Source: a candidate division KSB3 bacterium (GTDB lineage: Bacteria > Moduliflexota > Moduliflexia > Moduliflexales > Moduliflexaceae). Taken from it: a DNA stretch of 64,000 nucleotides. Of this stretch, positions 45,577-54,025 are shown piece by piece. Location: assembly GCA_002748425.1 (NCBI GenBank), contig PDSJ01000017.1, forward strand, positions 1-64,000, written 5' to 3'. Positions within the stretch are counted from its first letter, which is position 1, and the number at the start of each line of letters is the position of its first letter. Both the position numbers and the translations under genes were made by a program. The notes under the pieces are model-generated. The model was not told where the DNA came from. It did no database searches and saw only the letters and a program-made list of their open reading frames with translations.

Positions 45577-46160
45577 TCATTCTCCTCTTCCTCAACAGGA
45601 TTAAGATAAAGCGGAGTTTCAAGTTCCTCCACCTTCCCACTTTCATAACGAATGGTCTCTCTTATAATAACACTATTCTCTGAGATCGAGATTACTTCTC
45701 CCTCATGTATTCCGGCAAGAGTTCCCACGTCTATGGTATAGGACTTTCCATCGGGAGCTTCTATACGGGCATAATCCCCCAGACTCCCAAGAATGATTCC
45801 GGTCACTCTCAATGTATTGACTTCAAACTTCTGAAGAGGGGTTCTTTGTATCTCCGGATCGGGGGGGACAATGACATCAGGCAATTCAAGAGTTTGATCT
45901 TGCACTAGTGAGCTGAACGGTTCTCGACGACCAGCCGGATCATACTCATACTCAGGTTCTTTTGAAGCGTCCTCATCAAGCGTCATTGCCTCATCCACAA
46001 CGTTATTCTCCGGAGGTGGCGGGGGTGGTTCGGTTTTTTCGATCTTTACAGGAGGCGGTGGGGGAGGAGCCTGTTCGCACCCGGCGAAAAACACCATCAT
46101 GACGACGCAGACAAGGCCACACACTAGCAGACAGGTGCTACGATTATTTTTTTCAAACAT
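45573..46160 (-). CDS. pilP: Type IV pilus assembly lipoprotein PilP
   Basis: Protein of 195 residues. The signal peptide ends in the lipobox VFFAGC. Two six-residue proline runs (in APPPPPPVK and EPPPPPPEN) form a flexible neck and are classic EF-P-dependent sequences. The C-terminal domain (about 105-190) has the PilP beta fold, with NTLRVTGIILG and GKSYTIDVGTLAG. PilP links the inner-membrane PilNO complex to PilQ. The stop overlaps the pilQ start as ATGA. Confidence 0.92.
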   Translation of the reverse strand: MFEKNNRSTCLLVCGLVCVVMMVFFAGCEQAPPPPPPVKIEKTEPPPPPPENNVVDEAMTLDEDASKEPEYEYDPAGRREPFSSLVQDQTLELPDVIVPPDPEIQRTPLQKFEVNTLRVTGIILGSLGDYARIEAPDGKSYTIDVGTLAGIHEGEVISISENSVIIRETIRYESGKVEELETPLYLNPVEEEENE

Positions 46161-46245
46161 AGTTCAGACTCTCTCTCTGCGATAATATTCCTGACAAGAA
46201 ACTGTTCGGTGGGGAAGACGCCCCATTCCACTGAAAGCAAGCCGA

Positions 46246-46821
46246 TCAGTCCGCAGCAGCCTCCTCCTGTGTCTGTCTGAAGGTCACAGCGCGGCACACG
46301 ATATTCAATTCCTCTTCTTGTGGGAAAGGAGCCAGTTTGATATCACGCAACGTGACGATTCGTTCCATCTTGCCGATCACATCCGCAAACATCGCAAAGT
46401 TATGATACCCCCCTGAGACCTGAATGTCGATAGGAAGCTCGCTGTAAAAGTCTTTCGGGCTCTGACCAGCGGGCTTAAAAAGCGAGATGACGAGTCCAGC
46501 ATCAATAACCGACTCATTTATTTGATCGAGAAGGTTCGGGATTTCCTTGCCTTCGGGTAACTTTTTCAGGGCATCTTTCAATTCCAGGTCGACAAGACGT
46601 AATTCTTCCCTGAATTCATCGTAACGAGCAGCAAACGCCTCTGCTTTTTGCAACTCAATCTGTAATTGCTGCAATTGCACTTCAAGCTGCTCGATCTCCT
46701 CTTGTTTTGGTATCACAATCCGCCAGTAAAACAACCCGACAAGCCCAAATACCACTCCAAACAGAATGAGATACTTATATTTTGTCGGAAATTCGGCAAA
46801 TCTATCGAGAAATCTATCCAT
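46246..46821 (-). CDS. pilO: Type IV pilus inner-membrane protein PilO
   Basis: Protein of 191 residues: one N-terminal membrane helix (about 17-35), a coiled coil with many E, Q and L residues (about 38-85), and a small ferredoxin-like domain (SVIDAGLVISLFKPAG, then PIDIQVSGGYHNFAMFADVIG). The last is the recognisable PilO block. It pairs with PilN in the alignment complex. It sits 54 bases after pilN. Confidence 0.92.
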   Translation of the reverse strand: MDRFLDRFAEFPTKYKYLILFGVVFGLVGLFYWRIVIPKQEEIEQLEVQLQQLQIELQKAEAFAARYDEFREELRLVDLELKDALKKLPEGKEIPNLLDQINESVIDAGLVISLFKPAGQSPKDFYSELPIDIQVSGGYHNFAMFADVIGKMERIVTLRDIKLAPFPQEEELNIVCRAVTFRQTQEEAAAD

Positions 46822-46875
46822 CGTTCACATCCTTCCTGTACTTGTGCCTGTCGTCAACCCCGCTCGTATACTGCG

Positions 46876-47451
46876 CTACTCTGCGTCTTTTGTCGTTTCA
46901 TCATTCTCATCATCAAGAGGAGTCAACTTCATCTTAATCTGAAAATCACGAACAGTCTGTGCCCCGATAGTCTTCCGTTGCGAGACAACAAGCTCAACAT
47001 TATCAAAGTACTGAGATTCTTCCAAATTCCGAAGATAATCCGAAAGAACAGGGTTCGACAGGGCTGTACCCGATATGGTGATGTTGAAATTTCCCTCTTG
47101 AAAATTTCTCAGCCAGAGGTCATCTTCCAGCGTGAGATAGACTTCGTCAAGCAGATGAACGGGGAGCTTTTGTTCTTTTTCCAGCTTTGCAATGACCGCT
47201 AATTTTTGTTCGAGGGCTTTGCGCTGCGCTTCAAATTGATTGATCTCATCAATAATTTTTTGTAATTCCTGCAAGCGTTCTCTGGTTTTTGCAATCTCAG
47301 CGTTTTTTTTCTCAATGACGTTATCCAGATAGTTCCACGTAAAGCCGATAGCCACAATTGTCGCCAGCAGCACCAGAATGATCATTGCGATCTGCTGCCC
47401 CAGTCCGGCTCGCTTTCGCGCTTCCTTCGGTAATAAATTGATTTTGATCAT
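46876..47451 (-). CDS. pilN: Type IV pilus inner-membrane protein PilN
   Basis: Protein of 191 residues beginning MIKINLLPKEARKR, the conserved cytosolic tail that docks on PilM. One membrane helix (about 22-42), a coiled coil, and a C-terminal domain follow. The start overlaps the pilM stop as ATGA, so PilM and PilN are made together. The last residues are acidic. Confidence 0.94.
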   Translation of the reverse strand: MIKINLLPKEARKRAGLGQQIAMIILVLLATIVAIGFTWNYLDNVIEKKNAEIAKTRERLQELQKIIDEINQFEAQRKALEQKLAVIAKLEKEQKLPVHLLDEVYLTLEDDLWLRNFQEGNFNITISGTALSNPVLSDYLRNLEESQYFDNVELVVSQRKTIGAQTVRDFQIKMKLTPLDDENDETTKDAE

Positions 47452-48503
47452 TGGGTTTCCAAGCTCCTCAAAGCGAGGCCAACGGCGACCGCAGCCTGTG
47501 GAGCGATACTTTCCAGATAGTCCTTATCAAAGCGCTTTGGGATGTGGACATACCGGAAAGGATTCAAAATTTCGACCTCTACCCCGAGTTTTTCTTCAAA
47601 AAATCGATCGATTCCACCAAAAAGAGCGCTCCCCCCCGATAAATATAATTTATCAACCGCGACGTCAAGTGCTGATACACGGAAAAAATCGAACGAACGC
47701 TGAATTTCGACGGCAATATCATCAGAGACGGTATTCACGATAGCCAACACGTCTTCCTGAGAGACATCTTCAATCAGCTGCCCGCGTTTCAGTCGTTCAG
47801 CGACCTCGAAGTTGACATTGAATTCCTTCTGGAGCGCCTCCGTATAATGATCGCCTCCGATAGAAATATCCCTCACGAAACTCGACACGCCGTCCTGCAA
47901 GATATTGATATTCATCGTTCCGGCGCCAATATCAACAAGGCCGACGATCAAATCCGGTTCAATGTCGTAATTCATTTCATACGCGTTTTCAAGCGCAAAG
48001 ACATCAATATCCACAACAATCGGATCAAGATTTGCTTCCTGGACCAGCTCAAGGTGCTCGTCAACCTTTTCTTTTTTCACGGCCACCAGCAAAATCGCCA
48101 TTTCGCCGGACTCCAGCATGTCGTCCGACTCCAGAATCTGAAAGTCAACATTTACATCTTCAATATCGAAGGGGATATACTGTTGCGCTTCAGTCTCGAT
48201 CGCGTCTTCCAACTCGTCTCTCGACATATCGGCGACGACGATTTTTTTGACAATGACTGAATGACCGGCAACGGAAATCGCCGCATATTTTCCTTTTACC
48301 TTAAATTCCTTCACAGCTTGCCTGATCGTATCTATCACGACTTCAGCATCCATAACAGCCCCATCGACAATGACTTCAGGGGCAAGCGGCGACATTCCGA
48401 AGGCCGTCAACTCAGCACCTTTCTTGCTGTGGCGCAGCTGAACCACTTTTATTGAGCTCGCTCCGATATCAAGTCCTATCACATGCTTTTTAGATGCAAA
48501 CAT
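47448..48503 (-). CDS. pilM: Type IV pilus actin-like ATPase PilM
   Basis: Cytosolic protein of 351 residues with the actin/FtsA fold. The phosphate-1 loop VIGLDIGASSIKVVQL is at the N-terminus, the phosphate-2 block VGLVDIGAGTMNINIL near residue 190, and the adenosine motif LYLSGGSALFGGID near 300. It binds the PilN tail and links the assembly platform to the motor. The frame is open to 48590, but the ATG at 48503 gives the family N-terminus. A TTGACA-type promoter lies 72-100 bases upstream. Confidence 0.95.
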   Translation of the reverse strand: MFASKKHVIGLDIGASSIKVVQLRHSKKGAELTAFGMSPLAPEVIVDGAVMDAEVVIDTIRQAVKEFKVKGKYAAISVAGHSVIVKKIVVADMSRDELEDAIETEAQQYIPFDIEDVNVDFQILESDDMLESGEMAILLVAVKKEKVDEHLELVQEANLDPIVVDIDVFALENAYEMNYDIEPDLIVGLVDIGAGTMNINILQDGVSSFVRDISIGGDHYTEALQKEFNVNFEVAERLKRGQLIEDVSQEDVLAIVNTVSDDIAVEIQRSFDFFRVSALDVAVDKLYLSGGSALFGGIDRFFEEKLGVEVEILNPFRYVHIPKRFDKDYLESIAPQAAVAVGLALRSLETQ

Positions 48504-48574
48504 ACCAAAAAACCTACAGTCGAAAGTAACAAATAAGATGGCTGAACACCCTGGTTTCTGCCTGATTGTTAGAT

Positions 48575-48603
48575 AAACTAGCACAGGCAAACTCAGGTGT
48601 CAA
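48575..48603 (-). promoter_or_regulatory. Sigma-70 promoter of the pil operon
   Basis: Reading leftward: consensus TTGACA (48598-48603), exactly 17 bases, TAGTTT (48575-48580). The -35 box is perfect and the -10 keeps the key TA and final T. It gives a leader of about 65 bases before pilM. Confidence 0.75.
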
Positions 48604-48929
48604 GGAAAAAAGAAAAAAATATGGCAGTTCAATCGACACACAGGCCATGTGCCAGGATCACCTTCAGGCAAACGTATACAGCGCGAATATCACTGCACTG
48701 TTCACGAAAGTCGTAAAAGGCAGTCGGGAGAGAGTGTTATCACCACAGAGAGATGCTGATTCACCAGAACGAATAAGATTGACAGGCGGTCTTGCAAAGA
48801 AAATAAACCTTGACTTTCTTTTCCGGCCGGTCTGTATCAACAGACTGACGCTTTTAACGAGATCTGAAAACACTGTTGCGAACATGGTCCGCTCACACGT
48901 CAGAATGAACTCCCAGTATCGCAAGAGCC
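48604..48929. other. Divergent intergenic region between pilM and the O-antigen-ligase gene
   Basis: No convincing gene. A 142-codon frame on the + strand (48566-48994) overlaps the pil promoter and the next gene and has no protein-like features. A candidate promoter lies at 48779-48807. Confidence 0.5.
48779..48807 (+). promoter_or_regulatory. Candidate promoter for the O-antigen-ligase-like gene
   Basis: Consensus TTGACA (48779-48784), 17 bases, AATAAA (48802-48807). The -10 matches four of six positions. It would give a leader of about 115 bases. Confidence 0.5.
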
Positions 48930-50360
48930 GTGCAAACGATGGAAACTGGTCAAGCAGGACAACCGAACTGTCAGAAAATCTGCCAACAGCTTAAAACGCT
49001 CAGTCTGTATGGGATCATTTTCTTTACTCCCATTTCAATTGCCTTCTCAAGTATATGTCTCGCACTGTTAACCTCAGTGTATCTCGTTGAAATGATAGTG
49101 ACACGACGAATCCCACGCCCCCAGAGTCCGCTCAATCGTCCGCTTGTTGTATTTATCCTGGTGACGATAGGTCTCACCCCGTTCGCGCTTCACGTTGAGA
49201 AGAGTTTCATCAAGCTGACCAATTTGAGCAGTGTGGCTGTCTTTTTTGTCTTGCTGACCGCAATGCAAGAGGGCCGGCATCTCCGGAAATATGTGGCGAT
49301 CCTGATCGTTTCCATGTCTATCGGCTCACTGTATGGTGTACTTCAGCATTTTCTGCGGATCGATGTGTTCCGTTTTAATCACCCAATCAGCTTTCTCAAA
49401 CATCTTAATAATGATCTCACCGCTCCTGTAAGAATATCTGGATTCACCTCGTATATGACTTTTGGCGGACAGCTTGCAATGATTCTGCCTTTCATCTTTG
49501 CGTATCTCCTCCTTAGCCCGACACTGCGGGATAAAATCCTCTGGAGTGTTGTCGGGTTGATAAATGGAAGCGCATTGCTCTGGACCTATACCCGAAGTGC
49601 CTGGATTGGTGGCAGCCTGGCGATAATCGTAATCGGCCTCATTGCCACAGGAAAAAATTTTTGGAAATATCTGCTGCTGACCATCCTGTTCCTGGGACCA
49701 TGCTGTATGTTACGTCAAAGCCTTGACTCTCGCCCGGTCCCCCCCCCTTCCCACAAAGTTGAGAGCCTTCCCGTCTCACGGCAGGGCGCATCGCTCTCTT
49801 CCGATACTCAAGGACCGGTCAGGCGAATGCTCGAATCGGACATTGTTAAACGCCTGTTCAGCATTGTCGAACTGCAAAGCAATCTGGAGCGGCTATACAC
49901 TTGGCAAAGCTCTTTTCAGATCTTCAGGGATCATCTGTTTACAGGTATAGGGCATGGGAACTATTCGGAGACCTGCGTGCCCTATCGAATGCGCTATGGC
50001 GACTTCGAATTCACTAGTGATGCTCACGCGCACAATATGCTGCTTCAAATTGCTGTGATCGGTGGAATCCCATTGCTGGGAGCGTTTCTCTGGCTGTGGG
50101 TGACGTTGTTTCGTTCGAGCTATCAACGCTATCGGCATACGGCTGCAGACGATTGGAATGGCCGAGCCTTGACGCTCGGGGGCTTTGGAGCGCTTATGGC
50201 TTTTTCGATACATGGAATGTTTGAGCATACGTTTGGGGACTCGGAAGTTTTGTTACTGCTGTGGCTGCTCTATGCACTCTCTCAGGTTGCCTTCGAGGTG
50301 GGTGATGACGCGCAACGATGTCCGCTTGACGCTCAGGGCGACGTGGTGATGCCGATTTGA
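48930..50360 (+). CDS. O-antigen ligase / Wzy-family membrane protein
   Basis: Membrane protein of about 476 residues with 10-12 hydrophobic segments. The Wzy_C-type block is clear: WTYTRSAWIGGSLAIIVIGL near residue 210, the large periplasmic loop (about 255-365), and FTGIGHGNYSE plus SDAHAHNMLLQIAVIGG with the conserved His pair. Members join O-antigen to lipid A (WaaL), polymerise it (Wzy), or transfer glycans to pilin (PglL/PilO-type ligases). Placement back-to-back with the pil operon makes the last idea attractive. Start is GTG at 48930 or ATG at 48939. The 3' end overlaps the convergent HD gene by 28 bases. Confidence 0.85.
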   Translation: MQTMETGQAGQPNCQKICQQLKTLSLYGIIFFTPISIAFSSICLALLTSVYLVEMIVTRRIPRPQSPLNRPLVVFILVTIGLTPFALHVEKSFIKLTNLSSVAVFFVLLTAMQEGRHLRKYVAILIVSMSIGSLYGVLQHFLRIDVFRFNHPISFLKHLNNDLTAPVRISGFTSYMTFGGQLAMILPFIFAYLLLSPTLRDKILWSVVGLINGSALLWTYTRSAWIGGSLAIIVIGLIATGKNFWKYLLLTILFLGPCCMLRQSLDSRPVPPPSHKVESLPVSRQGASLSSDTQGPVRRMLESDIVKRLFSIVELQSNLERLYTWQSSFQIFRDHLFTGIGHGNYSETCVPYRMRYGDFEFTSDAHAHNMLLQIAVIGGIPLLGAFLWLWVTLFRSSYQRYRHTAADDWNGRALTLGGFGALMAFSIHGMFEHTFGDSEVLLLLWLLYALSQVAFEVGDDAQRCPLDAQGDVVMPI

Positions 50361-50923
50361 CCGTTCTCTGCTCCGAATTCGTTCAGCCAACTCTCAAACA
50401 CGTCTAATTGGCGTTCTCCGTAGCGGCTCGCAAGTTTTCTCACGTCTGACACGCTTTTTTGCACCCAAAGCAGGTGGGGGCTTTTACTGAAAAACAGATC
50501 AGCCCAGCAGATAATCCTCTCTTCCAGGCTTTCAGCCAGCATATTGCGGCGAGGAAGCGGCAGGCGCTGCTGAAGGATTTCGTCGCGGGAAAGCCCCAGT
50601 CCGATATGCCGTTCTGCGACAAGCGCATGACGATTTAATCCTTCACTCTCAAGCAGCGCCCTCCCAAGCGGACCGTGACAGAGGTAAGGGGGCACAGATT
50701 CGTCCGTTCCGGCGGCATAGGGTTTGACCTTGACGATACCGATATCATGCAGCATCGCTGCCTCTTCGATAAAACGCTGCTGTTCTGCCGAAAGGCAAAG
50801 TCGTTTGGCAATCGAGAGAGCTTGGGCTGTCACCAGCGTCACATGAGGGATGTAGACTCGGTATAGTTTCGAATCAGGGGGGATATACTTATGGATAATG
50901 GCAAAATAGTCAATATGCTGCAT
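50333..50923 (-). CDS. HD-domain phosphohydrolase-like protein
   Basis: Protein of 196 residues with an HD fold: the first His in HVTLVTAQALSIAKRL (about residue 27), the paired AAMLHDIGIVKVKP (about 55-68), and later HGPLGRALLESEG and AERHIGLGLSRDE carrying further metal ligands. It resembles the uncharacterised single HD proteins related to HDIG/KsgB-type phosphohydrolases. Substrate unknown; nucleotides or phosphorylated metabolites are likely. The ATG at 50923 lies directly downstream of the trxA terminator, and no ribosome site is clear. Its end overlaps the O-antigen-ligase gene tail to tail. Confidence 0.78.
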   Translation of the reverse strand: MQHIDYFAIIHKYIPPDSKLYRVYIPHVTLVTAQALSIAKRLCLSAEQQRFIEEAAMLHDIGIVKVKPYAAGTDESVPPYLCHGPLGRALLESEGLNRHALVAERHIGLGLSRDEILQQRLPLPRRNMLAESLEERIICWADLFFSKSPHLLWVQKSVSDVRKLASRYGERQLDVFESWLNEFGAENGQIGITTSP

Positions 50924-50929
50924 GCGCTG

Positions 50930-50979
50930 AAAAAGAGCCAGGCTTTCGGGGGCTTCACCCTGAAGGCCGAAAGCCTGGC
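50930..50979 (-). terminator. Rho-independent terminator of trxA
   Basis: Thirteen-base perfect arms (50937-50949 and 50967-50979, GCCAGGCTTTCGG and complement) with an inner CTTC/GAAG match. Reading leftward it ends in CTCTTTTT. Strong intrinsic terminator 15 bases beyond the trxA stop. Confidence 0.93.
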
Positions 50980-50994
50980 CTGGGAAAAGAGAGA

Positions 50995-51333
50995 CTATTC
51001 CATCATATCTTTCAACTTATCTTCAATGATACGTTTGGCATTGCCAGCAGGAACACCGATCAATTGCTCTGTGACCTCACCGTTGTGAAAGAAAATCAAT
51101 GTTGGAATACTCGTCACACCATAACGGCTCGCAATCGCATGGTTTTCGTCAACATTCAGCTTTCCGACAACCGCTTTGCCTTGATAGGCCTCAGCCAATT
51201 CCTCAATAATGGGGGCTACCATACGGCATGGAGCACACCAGGGGGCCCAGAGATCGACGAGAGCCGGCAGACTGGAATGCAAGATATGCTCTTCAAAATT
51301 TGATTCATCTAAGATCACAATTGAACTACTCAT
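50995..51333 (-). CDS. trxA: Thioredoxin
   Basis: Protein of 112 residues, the standard thioredoxin size. The active site is WAPWCAPC (usual WCGPC; Ala for Gly is a known variant that may shift redox potential). The cis-proline follows in [12 protein letters not shown], and [10 protein letters not shown] and KLNVDEN are in place. No signal peptide, so it acts in the cytosol as a general disulfide reductase. AAGGAG precedes the ATG. Confidence 0.95.
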   Translation of the reverse strand: MSSSIVILDESNFEEHILHSSLPALVDLWAPWCAPCRMVAPIIEELAEAYQGKAVVGKLNVDENHAIASRYGVTSIPTLIFFHNGEVTEQLIGVPAGNAKRIIEDKLKDMME

Positions 51334-51563
51334 AATGCTGTCTCCTTTATATCGTCAATGGTATCGTCGTTATAATCATGAGCCTCCTGAAAGGTCTTAA
51401 AAGGCTGCATAAAGGTAAGATCTGTCTTTCGGGGATTCTCACCGGAAATTTTTTCAGTAACGCGACATGCAGAGGATGGAGTTGTCAAGAGAAAAATCAC
51501 TGTGCGTTGTTTTGCCGGGTAAACGCAGAGTCTGCACAGAAAGGAATCTTTGGGGTCTCCTTC
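51334..51563. other. Intergenic between trxA and the MotA-like gene
   Basis: A TATAAC-type -10 for trxA may lie near 51371-51376 on the minus strand. No gene is supported; the + strand frames here run into the MotA-like gene antisense. Confidence 0.35.
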
Positions 51564-53234
51564 TTAAGCGCCCCGTCGACTCTGAAGCTGCTGCTGAATT
51601 GCGGAAGCGGTTTCCTGCACCTGAGCAAGCTGCGCGTGATTTTCCCGAAGCCGCGTGTGTAAGGCTTCCACATACTCCACTAATTGAAAATATTGAAGCT
51701 TCGCATTCCCAAAAGTTTCGTCCATACTCGCCGAGAGTAAGCGCAGGCCGTTTTGTTCATCCATCAGGAAATGCTTCATATCATGGAGCAGGGAACTGAG
51801 CAGGGTATGAGATTCGAGCAGTCTTTCGTGAACATCGGTATTCTTTTCAATTGGACGTTGAATATGTTGTTGAGCGACCTGAAAAAATTCCCGGGAATCT
51901 GTTTTCACACTTTGCAGCATCTCCTGTAGTCCTTCCGTCGTTTGACTGAGCATGGCATGCTCTTGCTGGATTGTCTTGACAAACTGCTCGAACAACGTGT
52001 TGTTGTCCTGCCACACCTTGTGCATCTTGTGGATCGTTTCGTCCATTCCGCATAGGCGTGTTTCAGAGTGCTCGAAATACTCACGAGTCATATTAAGGCT
52101 TTCAGTGAGCATATTCTGGTTTTTTTCAAGATGTGCCAACGCCTGTGAAAATCGCTGTACGCCTTCGCTAATCGACTGCTGGCTGTCCACGAGCTGTGCG
52201 CGTCCTTCCTGAAAACCGGTAAAAAATTCAGCAAAGGCCGTCAGGGTTTCGCGAAAGCTTTGCTGGCCGGCCAAGATCCCTTCAGCAGCCTGCTGAAGGT
52301 AGAGGCCTGTTGCCTTAAGATTTTCCGAACTGCCGCCTATTGTCTGATGAATCACTGTTTCAAGAGAGCGTCCAAGCTCACCTGCGACTCGGTCCGGAAG
52401 CGTTTGCAGGACGTCTGCTGCATTCGATGACGGATCCTTTGTACATTCCTGATAGATCGTGCTGAAGGTCGGAACAAGCTCTTCAACTGTCATGTTTTCG
52501 ACCTGATGCAGTACATAGGCTTGTTTGGCTTTGAAGACGACATTCAGATACCCCAGGACAAGATAGGCTGTGATGCCTCCAATACTCGTTCCGAAGGCTC
52601 GATCCAGTCCGCCAAGGGTATTTTTCATGTCGGCGAACAGAGAATTGAAATCAACACTTGGAGTCGTGACAAAGAAATTTTGCAGATATTGTACGGATTG
52701 TACCAGCCCGAGAAACGTGCCCAGCAGCCCGATCATAATTAAAATTCCGGAGATATAGTGCACACGGCTGCCTTTTACCTCGCTTTGCTGCTGAAGGAGC
52801 AATGACAGAGTGCCCTGCTCACGTGCTGTCCCGCTTAAGGCCATGCCGGCGATGTGATAGATACGGGTTTTGATCAGGGATTTTTTACGGTGTGAAAAGT
52901 GTTTGTCAACGGTTTGTCGGAGATTGTCGGCAAAGTTCTCCGCCGAAAGGGTGGGGCGATTTTTCAGCAAACGGCTCAAGTCCATCTTAAAGCTGGGGAT
53001 CTGTTGGCCGACTTCAGAGAGTGCGCGGTCTTCTCGATAAAGACTCCGGAGATGCAGCAGGAGCATCAGGGCTCCCAGAAAAAACAACAGCACGATCAAC
53101 CAGCTGATTTCACGGTTGTACGTGGTAAAAATATAGGCTCTCGACGCGAAAAAGAGGATCAGCAGCGAATAGACGATAACGACGGTGAGCCACTCCGAAA
53201 AATAAAATCCAAAGCGTTTGAAAGTTGATTTCAT
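51564..53234 (-). CDS. MotA/TolQ/ExbB-like channel protein with long helical tail (ZorA-like shape)
   Basis: Protein of about 556 residues. Two membrane helices lie near the N-terminus (about 10-35 and 43-62), and two more at about 160-185 and 225-245. The MotA/ExbB core is clear: ILIMIGLLGTFLGLVQSVQY, then NTLGGLDRAFGTSIGGITAYLVLGYLNV. Residues about 260-556 are almost all helical, with many Q and E, forming a cytosolic coiled-coil tail. Proton channels of this family drive flagella, Tol-Pal, Ton, or the Zorya anti-phage complex, where ZorA has just such a tail. No MotB/TolR/ZorB partner gene is adjacent. The ATG at 53234 fits the first helix; a GTG at 53282 is also open. Confidence 0.8.
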   Translation of the reverse strand: MKSTFKRFGFYFSEWLTVVIVYSLLILFFASRAYIFTTYNREISWLIVLLFFLGALMLLLHLRSLYREDRALSEVGQQIPSFKMDLSRLLKNRPTLSAENFADNLRQTVDKHFSHRKKSLIKTRIYHIAGMALSGTAREQGTLSLLLQQQSEVKGSRVHYISGILIMIGLLGTFLGLVQSVQYLQNFFVTTPSVDFNSLFADMKNTLGGLDRAFGTSIGGITAYLVLGYLNVVFKAKQAYVLHQVENMTVEELVPTFSTIYQECTKDPSSNAADVLQTLPDRVAGELGRSLETVIHQTIGGSSENLKATGLYLQQAAEGILAGQQSFRETLTAFAEFFTGFQEGRAQLVDSQQSISEGVQRFSQALAHLEKNQNMLTESLNMTREYFEHSETRLCGMDETIHKMHKVWQDNNTLFEQFVKTIQQEHAMLSQTTEGLQEMLQSVKTDSREFFQVAQQHIQRPIEKNTDVHERLLESHTLLSSLLHDMKHFLMDEQNGLRLLSASMDETFGNAKLQYFQLVEYVEALHTRLRENHAQLAQVQETASAIQQQLQSRRGA

Positions 53235-53369
53235 TATAACGCAGAGTTCAGGGGCGGCGGGATGTACAGCAATGAACTCCACGTTGCCTGTGTGTTTGGT
53301 GCAGGCAAGGGTGTTGAAAATACCGCGAGCCTCCCGCCGTCCCTTGAAACGACTTGTTCGGGCAAAAGA

Positions 53370-53972
53370 TTAAAGGCCGAATACTGTATTATAAAGATTA
53401 TAACATACCAGAAAAGCTAATAATCCTGCCATTCCTTTATTATAGAAACCAAGATACTTTTTGCTAAAATTTCGGGTGATTAGATAGCCAAAATAAACCC
53501 ATGACAGAATTGAAAAAAAGCAAATGATGAGGTACACGCTCACAAATAGAAGAAGTAACGCCTGGAACTTCTCGCCTTGTAGATACATTGATGTCCCTGC
53601 CATTGATACAAGCCAAGCTTTTGGATTTACATACTGTAAGAAAGCCCCTTGAAAGATACTTGGCATGTTTTGCCTACCGTTTTCGTCCTCGATATTGATA
53701 TCTGCTTTTGACAATTTATAAGATAGATACAATAGATATAAAGAGCCTGTTATCGTAAGAATTAATTCCAATCTTTCATCTGTTTGCAATAACTGCCCAA
53801 CACCAAATCCAGTTATTGCTAATATTGTACAAAAACCAATTGTTGCACCAAGTACATACAGCACACTTCTTTTCAAGCCATATTGAGTTCCATAAATGCT
53901 TGCCAATATATTAACTGGACCTGGTGAAGCCGAAGTCACTAATGCGAAAATAGCCATTTCTATACTTATCAT
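53370..53972 (-). CDS. LysE/RhtB-family amino-acid exporter
   Basis: Membrane protein of 200 residues with about six hydrophobic segments. The N-terminal block ALVTSASPGPVNILAS is the LysE signature, and FLQYVNPKAWLVSMAG matches the conserved NPK loop. Such proteins export amino acids or small metabolites. GGGAG precedes the ATG. The gene is clearly more AT-rich than its neighbours: one 60-base line counted (53461-53520) has 19 G+C, against 29 in the line 54061-54120 of xth. This suggests recent acquisition from a low-GC donor. Confidence 0.9.
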   Translation of the reverse strand: MISIEMAIFALVTSASPGPVNILASIYGTQYGLKRSVLYVLGATIGFCTILAITGFGVGQLLQTDERLELILTITGSLYLLYLSYKLSKADINIEDENGRQNMPSIFQGAFLQYVNPKAWLVSMAGTSMYLQGEKFQALLLLFVSVYLIICFFSILSWVYFGYLITRNFSKKYLGFYNKGMAGLLAFLVCYNLYNTVFGL

Positions 53973-54025
53973 TAAATCTCCCTGCTTTTTGATGGCCCTG
54001 ACGTCTCGAATGGATGTTGGAAGGT

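Noticed and set aside
48566..48994. 142-codon frame upstream of the O-antigen-ligase gene
   Set aside because: Overlaps the pil promoter and the next gene, has no good ribosome site and no protein-like pattern.
51564..53234. A complete Zorya defence system
   Set aside because: Only a ZorA-shaped protein is present; no ZorB, ZorC, ZorD or ZorE candidate lies beside it. The neighbours are trxA, LysE and xth.
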